Below, one piece after another: positions 1 to 6,704 of a DNA stretch of 9,595 bases (its first letter is position 1; each line of letters begins with the position of its first letter). The notes under the pieces are model-generated. The model saw only the letters and a program-made list of their open reading frames with translations, ran no database searches and was not told the DNA's origin. A program made the translations under genes and the position numbers. Location of the stretch: NCBI GenBank assembly GCA_025363535.1, contig JANYDP010000055.1, positions 1 through 9,595 on the forward strand, read 5' to 3'. The DNA is from Verrucomicrobiota bacterium (GTDB lineage Bacteria > Verrucomicrobiota > Verrucomicrobiia > Limisphaerales > CAIQOK01).

Positions 1-1764
1 CATTTTTTTGTAGTGCGCCACTTCCATCTGTGCGACCGACGATGGAAAAACATTCAGGCCGAGAATTTTGTCCCAGACCAAATTATATTTCTGGCTCCAT
101 GTGTTCGGCTTGTCGAACGCGAGGCGGAAATGATCGCCGTCCGCCGCCACTTTCACCCAATGTTCTGCGTCCACTTTGGCGAGCTGCGCATATTTTTCTG
201 CGTTCACTTTGTCGCCGCGTTGCTTGCACAAATCGCCGTAAGCCGCGAGGCCGAGAATCGCCTTCACCGAGAGATTGGCATTGTGCGCCAAGTGTCCCAT
301 GAAGTCATCGGTGCAAAGCTGTTCTTCGGGATCGAGGCCGTATTGCTCCAGATACTTTGCCCACTCGGTGAGCTTTGGCCACCACGGGTCGAGCCATTTG
401 GAATCGCCCTGAATCTGCGAAACCGCGTCGCAGAGAATCAGCATGTTGCCGCTCTCCTCGACGGGCATCCCTTCGCCGCCGTCATCCGTGCCGCGCGCAA
501 TCGGGTAAGTGCCGAGATCATGCGGCGCGTTCGGAAATTTCCAGTGCCACGACGATGCGTAACTCAAGATCGGCACGAGCGTGGCCTTCGCGAGCGTGGG
601 ACTCAACAAAACCCACTGCGGACCCATCGGGAAAAAAACATCCACCGTGGCGATGTCGCCGTTGCTGGTATTTTCCTTGGTGAAGAACAACGGCTGCTTG
701 TTCGCATCAGCGGCGAGACCGCAAGCCGCGACGCATTGGCGATAAGCCAGCGCCACCATCTGCGCGTATTTTGCCCCGCCAACTTTCGTGGCATCGGCTG
801 TCAAATCGGCGTCAAACTTCGCGCAACGTTCCGTGAGCTTCGCGTAATCGCGCGAGGCTTTTGACAACATCGTCGTCGCCGTCGCGCCGTTGCGTTTCCA
901 AAACGGCAACAGTTTTTTTCCGAAATACTTGATCGCGACGATTTCGTCGTAGGCCACGATGACCTGCCGCGTCACGGGTTTGGACGAAACTTTTCCGAGA
1001 TCGAAAGTGAATGCCATTACCGGCTGCTCGTCGTTTGCGGCGCGCGGCTTCCGTGTGTCGTCGTGCGACGGAAGTTTGCCGGTGGAAACGAATTCATTCA
1101 GCAATGCAGCGTCGGCGCCGATGGTCGCTTGCGAATGTTTGCCAATCGCCGCAGCGTAAGCGTAGCCCCAGTTGATGCGGTGATCGTCGCCCGACGAGCC
1201 AACGACCGGCTGTTCCACCGTGCCGATGCGGAGCGCGGTCAGGTCGCCCGCTTTTTCGCGCGCCCATTCGACGGCTTCATTGTGCCGGTTGACGGTGAGT
1301 TGTGAACTCGTGCTGTCGTAGAGCGCGACGTCATGATTTTTTCCATCCACCGAACGCACCTGCCAGGTGAGATAGCTCAACGGCAGCGCGAGCGCGTCCA
1401 AATCATCCGGCAACGCGGGCGTCATGAAAGTCAGCGTGACGTGAACCTGGGCGTTCTCGAATTCGTAAATGCTGCGCGTCGGCGTGACCGTCAGGCCGGT
1501 CTGCGGCAACGGCGGCACGTTCGTCGGGTCGTTGCCCATGAGCCGGAACGTCTGGCCGTCCACGCGGATCAGGCTGACGAGCGGATGTTCGCGCCGCGTC
1601 CAATGCTGCGTGGCGCGGTCGGTGAGATGATCGGCGGGCGACCAGATGCTCAAAAAGGGATCGAACGTGACGAGCGGCACGGCGGGCGGGCGAAACGATT
1701 CCGCCGCAGGGGCGACCGCAGCGATCACAAAGGCGACCAACAGGATCAACGAGCTTTTTTTCAT
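1..1764 (-). CDS. Secreted glutaminase-family protein (DUF4964/DUF5127/DUF4965/DUF1793), 3' end cut by window edge
   Basis: The minus-strand frame is open from an ATG at 1764 to the window edge, giving 588 residues and no stop. Residues 1-21 form a signal peptide (MKK, then a hydrophobic run ending APAA), so the product is exported. Residues 28-77 (VPLVTFDPFLSIW, HWTRREHPL, SLIRVDG, RLMG) match the N-terminal part of fungal-type glutaminases (DUF4964). The middle carries RQVIVAYDE followed by IKYFG (266-282). FTKENTSNGDIATVDVFFP (361-379), APHDLGTYP (413-421) and PVEESGNMLI (434-443) are diagnostic of DUF4965. CTDDFMGHLAHNANLSVKAI (484-503) opens the DUF1793 helical domain. Family members usually run about 650-830 residues, so roughly 100-200 C-terminal residues lie outside the window. 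Fungal members hydrolyse extracellular glutamine to glutamate and ammonia; for bacterial relatives beside glycan-degradation genes the substrate is uncertain. There is no clear Shine-Dalgarno. The family call is firm, the activity is inferred. Confidence 0.93.
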   Translation of the reverse strand, partial: MKKSSLILLVAFVIAAVAPAAESFRPPAVPLVTFDPFLSIWSPADHLTDRATQHWTRREHPLVSLIRVDGQTFRLMGNDPTNVPPLPQTGLTVTPTRSIYEFENAQVHVTLTFMTPALPDDLDALALPLSYLTWQVRSVDGKNHDVALYDSTSSQLTVNRHNEAVEWAREKAGDLTALRIGTVEQPVVGSSGDDHRINWGYAYAAAIGKHSQATIGADAALLNEFVSTGKLPSHDDTRKPRAANDEQPVMAFTFDLGKVSSKPVTRQVIVAYDEIVAIKYFGKKLLPFWKRNGATATTMLSKASRDYAKLTERCAKFDADLTADATKVGGAKYAQMVALAYRQCVAACGLAADANKQPLFFTKENTSNGDIATVDVFFPMGPQWVLLSPTLAKATLVPILSYASSWHWKFPNAPHDLGTYPIARGTDDGGEGMPVEESGNMLILCDAVSQIQGDSKWLDPWWPKLTEWAKYLEQYGLDPEEQLCTDDFMGHLAHNANLSVKAILGLAAYGDLCKQRGDKVNAEKYAQLAKVDAEHWVKVAADGDHFRLAFDKPNTWSQKYNLVWDKILGLNVFPSSVAQMEVAHYKKM

Positions 1765-1853
1765 AAATTGCAAAGTGAGACACCGCACCCAAAGGAAACT
1801 TCCTCCGGTGCCTTGGAACACAGACGTACGGTAAAGAAATCCATTCACCGAAG

Positions 1854-1967
1854 CATGTGGCATGTATTGGCCACAGATTTTTCGCAAGCGGCACCTGCCC
1901 GCAACGCCGGCAACCCACCCGCGCCCGCACCGTCCTGAAAAAATTTGTGGCCAATACATGCCACATG
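1854..1967. repeat. Inverted-repeat pair, REPIN/MITE-like (29-bp arms, 56-bp spacer)
   Basis: The left arm (1854-1882) begins CATGTGGCATGTATTGGCCA and ends CAGATTTTT. The right arm (1939-1967) is its reverse complement with a single mismatch (28 of 29). Each arm is also a small hairpin of its own: TGTGGC, an 8-base loop ATGTATTG, then GCCACA. The 56-base spacer (1883-1938) is C-rich with no obvious symmetry. Two hairpin-forming units in opposite orientation around a short spacer is the architecture of bacterial REPINs; a MITE or a large regulatory cruciform are alternatives. It lies between divergent genes, so a terminator role is unlikely. The structure is seen directly; its class is inferred. 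Confidence 0.8.
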
Positions 1968-1984
1968 ACCGCAGCAGGTATTTG

Positions 1985-2012
1985 GTTAAGCTTGTGACAA
2001 GCAAAACTTAAC
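1985..2012. promoter_or_regulatory. Nested palindrome, possible operator
   Basis: GCTTGT-G-ACAAGC (1990-2002) is a perfect 13-bp palindrome with a one-base centre. It is embedded in a wider GTTAAG...CTTAAC inverted repeat (1985-1990 and 2007-2012). The size and symmetry suit a dimeric regulator site about 70-100 bp upstream of the lipoprotein/pseudopilin unit, in an otherwise non-coding stretch. A short hairpin in the 5' leader is equally possible. No regulator gene is present nearby. Confidence 0.35.
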
Positions 2013-2083
2013 TGAGCCCGATTAAACCGGCCATCGCCGATGACGAACAAGCCGACCGCAGCCACGAATCATTTCTTCGCTTC

Positions 2084-2482
2084 ATGAAACTGAAAACATT
2101 TTTCAACCGTTGCAGCGCGCCGGGCAGCGCGGTTTTGTTGTTGGCGCTTTGGATCAGCGCCGGCTGCGGAGACAGCGCATTGAAACTGACGGGCGACGAA
2201 AGCAAGGCCTTTGCAAGCGCACCCGCCGAGACGAGACAACTGTGGGAAAAAGCGCTGGCGGCTGAAAAGCAGAGTGATTTTGCAACCGGCCAGCAGGCGT
2301 TCGACAGCCTCGCACAAATGCCGTTGAGCGAGCCGCAACGACAGGCCTGGGAAAAAGCGTCCACGGCATTCGGCCTCCGGCTGTTCGAGGCAGCCAGAAA
2401 AAACGACCCGGCAGCCATTAAAGTCATCCAGGATTCAGCCCAAAATTCCCACCGCGGAAACCCCTCGGCCGGAAAAAAATAA
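2084..2482 (+). CDS. Small predicted lipoprotein of unknown function
   Basis: This 132-residue protein starts MKLKTFF and has a hydrophobic run (residues 15-26) ending in ISAGC, with Cys28 as the probable lipidation site. The -3 residue is Ser rather than the usual Leu, so the lipobox is acceptable but not ideal. The mature part is Ala/Gln/Lys-rich and helical: EKALAAEKQSDFATGQQAFD followed by SEPQRQAWEKASTAFGLRLF resembles one or two TPR-like helix pairs, but I recognise no named family. The pseudopilin gene follows after 40 bp on the same strand, so co-transcription is likely. A role as an envelope accessory to the pseudopilin system is a guess. The ATG at 2084 is chosen because it directly precedes the signal sequence; there is no Shine-Dalgarno. 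Confidence 0.8.
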   Translation: MKLKTFFNRCSAPGSAVLLLALWISAGCGDSALKLTGDESKAFASAPAETRQLWEKALAAEKQSDFATGQQAFDSLAQMPLSEPQRQAWEKASTAFGLRLFEAARKNDPAAIKVIQDSAQNSHRGNPSAGKK

Positions 2483-2522
2483 TCCGCCACCCGGCGAACA
2501 ACCGGTCGGCCACCAAACCATT

Positions 2523-3368
2523 ATGAAATTACCACCGCCTCAACCCGGAGCTAAAACCGGTTTCACTCTGATTGAACTCTTGGTCGTGATCGCCATCATT
2601 GCCATTCTGGCGGCCATGTTGTTGCCCGCGCTGTCCATGGCCAAATCGAAAGCCAAGCAAATCTCCTGCATCAACGGGTTTCATCAGATCGGGCTGGCGC
2701 TGTCCATGTACAACTCCGATTCCAAGCAGTATCCCGGCGACTATTCGGCGGTGCATAATTGTTACGTCTGGCCCACCCGTCTGCTGAGTCTGATGGGCAG
2801 CAATCGCAAAGCCTTCTCCTGCCCGGCAACGACCCCGATCTACTGGTGGGATCCCGCCGTCAACACCACCTTGGGCGGACAGGGGGAGGACGGGGTTTTC
2901 AGCGCTTACATCGTCACCCCCACATCGCGCTTTTCCATCGGCTATAATGACTGGGGCATAGACATTGGGCACAAACCTCAACTCGGCCTCGGTGGAGACG
3001 TGGATGGCGGTCTGTCTCAGGGGCCGGTTCGGGAGTCCATGGTCAAGCGGCCCTCCGACATGATCGCGCTGGGCGATGTGAAATCATCGGACATCGCCGC
3101 CGCACTAAACTTCGCCGCCAATCTGGATCCCTCCGCCGGCGGCAACCACACCGAGTGGCCCTCCAGCCGCCACAATCACAAGACCGACCTGCTGTTTGCC
3201 GATGGCCATGCTGATTCAGCCAAGCGGACTTCGCTCGTGGATCCAGCCAACTTGGAATGGCGCCGCCAATGGAATAACGACAACCTGGCCCACAATGGTA
3301 CCGAGGGCGATGCGGCCGCCGGCGGTTGGTCAGCCAATGCCACCGCAGCTGCACTCCTCGACCAGTAG
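2523..3368 (+). CDS. Type II secretion-type pseudopilin, H-X9-DG family
   Basis: The 281-residue product has a textbook prepilin N-terminus. A short leader ends KTG13, then F14-TLIELLVVIAIIAILAAM, with Glu at position +5 of the mature protein (E18). A prepilin peptidase would cut after G13 and methylate F14, and residues 14-36 form the hydrophobic assembly helix. The globular part ends with the H-X9-DG signature: H217, nine residues, then D227-G228 (RHNHKTDLLFADGH). This identifies the family present in dozens to hundreds of copies in Planctomycetota, Verrucomicrobiota and Lentisphaerota genomes. A short tail of about 50 residues follows the motif. Individual functions are mostly unknown; membership of a pseudopilus or surface structure is inferred. 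The ATG at 2523 gives the expected short leader. It is probably co-transcribed with the lipoprotein gene and ends 45 bp from the convergent chelatase gene. Confidence 0.94.
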   Translation: MKLPPPQPGAKTGFTLIELLVVIAIIAILAAMLLPALSMAKSKAKQISCINGFHQIGLALSMYNSDSKQYPGDYSAVHNCYVWPTRLLSLMGSNRKAFSCPATTPIYWWDPAVNTTLGGQGEDGVFSAYIVTPTSRFSIGYNDWGIDIGHKPQLGLGGDVDGGLSQGPVRESMVKRPSDMIALGDVKSSDIAAALNFAANLDPSAGGNHTEWPSSRHNHKTDLLFADGHADSAKRTSLVDPANLEWRRQWNNDNLAHNGTEGDAAAGGWSANATAAALLDQ

Positions 3369-3413
3369 CGGACAAAATCTGTTTCGCACCATCTCAAGTC
3401 CGTCCATTGCCGG

Positions 3414-4298
3414 CTATTTGCGGGCTTCAGGATGGCCCGCCTCCGACAGCGCCTCGCGCACCCGCTCCAAAATCACTTCTGCCAGCAGCGGTTCAGTTCC
3501 CACGCCGCAGGAATACCACACCCGCTTTCCGTGGCGCTCCGTCGGGTTGCGCCACGTCGGCTGACCAGCCGCGAGCCGTTCCCGCACCACTCGCTCCGGT
3601 TCACCGAGCAGCACTGGAATGTCCTCTTGCGCGTGCAGCCCGTCGCTGATGAAAAACGGCACAACCACAATGTTCCGCGTCGGCGCGACCGCATAAACAT
3701 CCGCAATACGCGGCGCCTCCTCCATGAACGCCGCGCGCACGTCCGCGTATTCGTTGCGCACACGGATTAATTCCACCTGTCGCTCGATGGACTTCCGGGA
3801 ATTGTCGTTCTGCTCGGTTCCGTGTCCGGCGATGATCAGAGTGATGTCCGAAAGTTTTGGCGCGCGGGGAAAGGGATGTTTCTCCACGACCTCACGCGCC
3901 CGGGCAAGCAGCACGTTGGTCATGCTCGCGTGCGTGCCGACGGGACGGACGTAATGCGTGCTCCGTCTTGCGTGCTGCACGAAACGCGAGTGCGGATCGG
4001 CCGTCAGATTAAAACCGAGCGCGTGGGGAATGACGTTTTCGCTGAAGTAGCCTTCGCTGATGAACAGCGGCACGATGAAGACACGCGGCACGGTGAGCGA
4101 CGGCAGGACGGTCTGAATCTGCGGCTCCTGTTTCCAGAACGCCTCGCGAACTTCGGCAAAGATTCTCCGGCGGCGCAACTCCGCCGCGTGCTGAAACACG
4201 GGCGCGGACGAATCCGCATTCTTCGTCGAACCATGACCAAGCAACACCAGTGCGGCCTGGGAAAAGTTTTCGTGCGCCACGCGCCCATCGTTGCCCAC
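3414..4298 (-). CDS. cbiX: Two-domain CbiX/SirB-type sirohydrochlorin chelatase-like protein
   Basis: The protein (294 residues from the GTG at 4298) is an internal duplication of the CbiX fold. Half one has LVLLGHGS (His22) and VFIVPLFISEGYFSENVIP; half two has LIIAGHGT (His159) and IVVVPFFISDGLHAQEDIP (His222). These are the class II chelatase motifs, in which two histidines hold the metal (Co or Fe) entering sirohydrochlorin for cobalamin or siroheme. Half one has Phe85 where half two has His222, so only half two keeps both ligands. The last 70 residues (RVWYSCGVGTEPL) are an extra segment I cannot assign. The start is uncertain: TTG 4373, GTG 4298 and GTG 4280 are all in frame. I prefer 4298 because GGAAAG sits just upstream and TTG 4373 falls in the terminator of the upstream gene. 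That gene is cysK on the same strand, which favours a siroheme role, although cobalt versus iron cannot be told. Confidence 0.85.
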   Translation of the reverse strand: MGNDGRVAHENFSQAALVLLGHGSTKNADSSAPVFQHAAELRRRRIFAEVREAFWKQEPQIQTVLPSLTVPRVFIVPLFISEGYFSENVIPHALGFNLTADPHSRFVQHARRSTHYVRPVGTHASMTNVLLARAREVVEKHPFPRAPKLSDITLIIAGHGTEQNDNSRKSIERQVELIRVRNEYADVRAAFMEEAPRIADVYAVAPTRNIVVVPFFISDGLHAQEDIPVLLGEPERVVRERLAAGQPTWRNPTERHGKRVWYSCGVGTEPLLAEVILERVREALSEAGHPEARK

Positions 4299-4371
4299 AA
4301 CTTTCCAAATCGCAAGTTCGCACGGACGGATCGCTCTGTTAAGCAAGCGAACCCGCAACCCCGGACTGGAC

Positions 4372-4400
4372 AAAAAAAGCGAGCCGTCGCCGGCTCGCTT
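4372..4400 (-). terminator. Intrinsic terminator after cysK
   Basis: On the minus strand AAGCGAGCC, loop GGCGAC, then GGCTCGCTT form a perfect 9-bp stem (4392-4400 with 4377-4385). It runs directly into a T tract (4376-4372). It lies 21 bp beyond the cysK stop, so it should end most cysK transcripts and separate cysK from the downstream chelatase gene. Confidence 0.88.
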
Positions 4401-4421
4401 GAAATGGGAACCTGAAAATTC

Positions 4422-5405
4422 TCAGCCGCCAACTTCGGCGCGCGCATCCGCCGCGAGCGCGGTGCTGAGATAACGTTCACCCGTCGAACAGGCGATGGTC
4501 ACGATGGTCTTGCCCTTGTTTTCAGGACGTTTGGCGACTTCGATTGCGGCGATGACATTCGCGCCGGTCGAAATGCCCACGAGAATTCCTTCTTCCTTCG
4601 CGAGCCGACGCGCCATGGCGAACGCGTCGTCGTTCGAGACTTGGACGCACTCGACAATCTGCGGATTGCCGTTGGAATCCTTCAGATGAAGATTCTTCGG
4701 CACGAAGCCCGCGCCGGTGCCCTGGATTTTATGCGGCCCGGGTTTGACCGGTTGCCCGGCCAGTGTCTGCGAAATCACGGGGGAATCCTTCGGCTCGACC
4801 GCGATGGCCTGGAAGGAAGCCTTCTTCGGCTTGATGGCTTCGACACAACCGGTGATGGTGCCGCCGGTGCCGACCGCCGCGACGAGAATATCAATCTTGC
4901 CGTCGGTGTCTTCCCACAGTTCCACCGCCGTGGTCTTCGCGTGAATGGCCGGGTTGGCAGCGTTTTCAAACTGCTGCGGAATCCAGGAGTTCGGCGTCTC
5001 CTTGGCGAGCGCTTCCGCGCGGGCGATGGCACCCTTCATGCCTTCGGTGCCGGGCGTTAGGACGAGTTTCGCCCCAAGCATCGCCAGCAAGGTGCGGCGT
5101 TCGAGCGACATCGTTTCCGGCATGGTGAGAATAATCTTGTAACCCTTGGCTGCCGCAACGAACGCGAGCGCGATGCCAGTGTTGCCGCTGGTCGGCTCAA
5201 TGATGACGGTTTCCTTTTTCAGCACGCCCCGCTTTTCGGCGTCTTCAATCATGGCCATACCGATGCGGTCTTTGACGCTGCCAAGTGGATTGAAAAACTC
5301 GCACTTCAACAGGACAGTGGCGGGCAGGCCAACGGTGACTTTGTTCAATTTGACGAGCGGCGTGCGCCCGACGGTTTCGACGATATTGTTGTAGATGCGT
5401 CCCAT
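4422..5405 (-). CDS. cysK: Cysteine synthase (O-acetylserine sulfhydrylase)
   Basis: This 327-residue protein is a full-length fold-type II PLP enzyme of the CysK/CysM family, which makes L-cysteine and acetate from O-acetyl-L-serine and sulfide in the cytoplasm. NPLGSVKDR carries the PLP-binding Lys45. EPTSGNTGIA (70-79) is the substrate loop, VGTGGTITG (178-186) binds the PLP phosphate, HKIQGTGAGF (225-234) is the typical CysK segment, and VGISTGAN and CSTGERYLST close the protein. Length and motif order are normal, with nothing missing. The ATG at 5405 starts the canonical MGRIYNNI N-terminus; there is no Shine-Dalgarno, only an A-rich leader. It is divergent from tgt (130 bp between starts) and followed by a strong terminator. 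The downstream CbiX/SirB-like gene fits a sulfur-assimilation pairing, since sulfite reductase needs siroheme. Confidence 0.97.
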   Translation of the reverse strand: MGRIYNNIVETVGRTPLVKLNKVTVGLPATVLLKCEFFNPLGSVKDRIGMAMIEDAEKRGVLKKETVIIEPTSGNTGIALAFVAAAKGYKIILTMPETMSLERRTLLAMLGAKLVLTPGTEGMKGAIARAEALAKETPNSWIPQQFENAANPAIHAKTTAVELWEDTDGKIDILVAAVGTGGTITGCVEAIKPKKASFQAIAVEPKDSPVISQTLAGQPVKPGPHKIQGTGAGFVPKNLHLKDSNGNPQIVECVQVSNDDAFAMARRLAKEEGILVGISTGANVIAAIEVAKRPENKGKTIVTIACSTGERYLSTALAADARAEVGG

Positions 5406-5436
5406 AATTTTCTTTTTTGATGGTTAACTTGGTCGG

Positions 5437-5464
5437 ATTGTGGCGGAACGCAAAACCTCGGCAA
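5437..5464 (-). promoter_or_regulatory. Possible sigma70-like promoter for cysK
   Basis: On the minus strand TTGCCG (5464-5459), a 16-base spacer and CACAAT (5442-5437) give four matches of six at each box. The -10 ends 31 bases before the cysK ATG. The boxes are weak, so this is tentative. Confidence 0.3.
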
Positions 5465-5535
5465 GTATTTTTCTCAAAGGCAATTTGCTTTTGTCGCTTT
5501 GCGGCGACACGGCTTTCCGCTAAAACCTTCGCGCG

Positions 5536-6678
5536 ATGTTTGAATTACTCAAGACCGATCCGTCCAGCAAAGCCCGTCTCGGCAAACTGACCACCGCCCA
5601 CGGCACGGTGGACACGCCCGTGTTCATGTCCGTCGGCACCCAGGCCAGCGTGAAGGCGCTCGACCCGCGCGAGCTGCTGGAGATGGGCACGCAGATCATT
5701 CTCGGCAACACCTACCATCTCAACATCCGCCCCGGCATGGAAATCATCCGCGCGGCGGGCGGGCTGCACAAATTTATGAATTGGAATCTGCCCATCCTCA
5801 CCGACAGCGGCGGCTTCCAGGTTTTCAGCCTCGCGAAAATCCGGAAGATCAAGGAGCACGGCGTGGAGTTCCGCTCGCACCTCGACGGCTCGCTGCTGTT
5901 TCTCGGACCGAAAGAGGCGATGGAAATTCAGCGCACCCTCGGCTCGGACATCGCGATGGTTTTCGACGAATGTCCGCCGCATGATGCGCCACCGAAGGAA
6001 CAAAAACTCGCCGTCGAACGCACCATTCGTTGGGCACTGGAATGTCGCGCACAACCGCGTGCCGACGGCCAGAAAGTTTTCGGCATCGTGCAAGGCGGAT
6101 CCAACGCGGCGTTGCGCGAGCAGTGCGCGAAAGCTTTGGTTGCGATGGAATTCGACGGCTACGCCATCGGCGGCGTGAGCGTCGGCGAACCGGAGCCGGA
6201 AATGATGAAGGCCGTCGAACTCGCCGAACCTTTTCTGCCCACGCACAAGGCGCGTTACGCGATGGGCCTCGGCACGCCCGCGCAAATGATTGAGTTGATC
6301 GCGCGCGGCGTGGACATGTTCGACTGTGTGCTGCCGACGCGCGTCGCGCGCAATGGCACGGCCTACACGCGCAAAGGCGCGCTCGGCATCAAGGGCGGCG
6401 GCTACAAACTGGATTTCGGGCCGATTGAGGAAGGCTGCGAATGTTATGCGTGCAAAAATTTTACGCGCGCTTATTTGAGGCATCTGCTCAAGGCAAATGA
6501 AATTCTTGGCCTGCGCATGTTGAGCGTCCACAACACGCACATGTATTTGCAGGTGATGAAGGATGTGCGCGCGGCGATTGCCAATGGCACGTTCGCAGAA
6601 TTCCGCCGTGAGTTCATCGCCAACTTCCGCCCCTCCCAGAAGGTGATGCTGCAACGCACGGCGGCGGAGAGTCGGTAG
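5536..6678 (+). CDS. tgt: tRNA-guanine(34) transglycosylase (queuine/preQ1 tRNA-ribosyltransferase)
   Basis: The 380-residue protein is a complete bacterial Tgt. The enzyme swaps guanine 34 for preQ1 in the anticodons of tRNA Asp, Asn, His and Tyr on the way to queuosine. TDSGGFQVFSL holds Asp90 (general acid/base), GIVQGG (183-188) and GYAIGGVSVGEP (208-219) line the base pocket, and RGVDMFDCVLPTRVARNG holds the nucleophile Asp263. C301-x-C303-x2-C306 with H332 is the zinc site. All catalytic and zinc residues are present. The segment around Asp144 reads DECPPHD where many Tgts have DECTPYP, a mild variation. The ATG at 5536 gives the normal N-terminus; no Shine-Dalgarno is visible. It stands alone, without queA, yajC or secD beside it within the window. 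It ends 26 bp from the convergent lipoprotein gene. Confidence 0.98.
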   Translation: MFELLKTDPSSKARLGKLTTAHGTVDTPVFMSVGTQASVKALDPRELLEMGTQIILGNTYHLNIRPGMEIIRAAGGLHKFMNWNLPILTDSGGFQVFSLAKIRKIKEHGVEFRSHLDGSLLFLGPKEAMEIQRTLGSDIAMVFDECPPHDAPPKEQKLAVERTIRWALECRAQPRADGQKVFGIVQGGSNAALREQCAKALVAMEFDGYAIGGVSVGEPEPEMMKAVELAEPFLPTHKARYAMGLGTPAQMIELIARGVDMFDCVLPTRVARNGTAYTRKGALGIKGGGYKLDFGPIEEGCECYACKNFTRAYLRHLLKANEILGLRMLSVHNTHMYLQVMKDVRAAIANGTFAEFRREFIANFRPSQKVMLQRTAAESR

Positions 6679-6680
6679 GT

Positions 6681-6702
6681 AAAAAAAAGGACGAACCCCT
6701 TT
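6681..6702 (-). terminator. Probable weak intrinsic terminator of the small lipoprotein gene
   Basis: Read on the minus strand, AAAGG, a 7-base loop and CCTTT form a 5-bp stem that a G-T pair can extend. Five more Ts (6685-6681) follow, making an eight-T run in all. It sits just past the lipoprotein stop in the 26-bp gap to the end of tgt. The stem is short, so efficiency may be low. On the plus strand no T tract follows, so it would not clearly terminate tgt. Confidence 0.5.
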
Positions 6703-6704
6703 AC

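Larger units (their letters stand above)
1765..2083. other. Divergent intergenic region (319 bp)
   Basis: This stretch separates the start of the glutaminase-family gene (minus) from the start of the lipoprotein gene (plus). It should hold promoters for both, but I see no convincing -35/-10 pair on either strand. What stands out is the inverted repeat at 1854-1967 and the palindrome at 1985-2012, listed separately. Open frames crossing it are accidental: they run through both repeat arms and into the flanking genes out of frame. Confidence 0.7.

Noticed and set aside
13..864. 283-residue plus-strand open frame, with others at 959-1159, 1063-1305 and 1333-1938
   Set aside because: They lie antisense to the 588-residue glutaminase-family frame, which has a signal peptide and strong family motifs. 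Their translations are Arg/His-rich with no recognisable domain.
1403..2065. 220-residue minus-strand open frame covering the inverted repeat and the start of the glutaminase-family gene
   Set aside because: It is out of frame with the real gene over its second half and translates both repeat arms (MWHVLAT and its mirror), so it is accidental.
3369..3413. Possible bidirectional terminator between the pseudopilin and chelatase-like genes
   Set aside because: Only a CGGAC/GTCCG pair around a 24-base loop is visible, with no T run on either strand.
3822..4415. 197-residue plus-strand open frame antisense to the chelatase-like gene
   Set aside because: It has no recognisable motif, crosses the cysK terminator and opposes a gene with two clear CbiX half-domains.
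5492..5509. TGTCGC/GCGACA inverted repeat with a 6-base loop between cysK and tgt
   Set aside because: A 6-bp stem is expected by chance at this GC content and no T tract or promoter geometry supports a function.
5545..6654. 369-residue open frame antisense to nearly all of tgt
   Set aside because: Long antisense frames are common opposite GC-rich genes with few stop-complement codons. The sequence is Ala/Arg/His-rich without motifs, while tgt has every catalytic and zinc residue.
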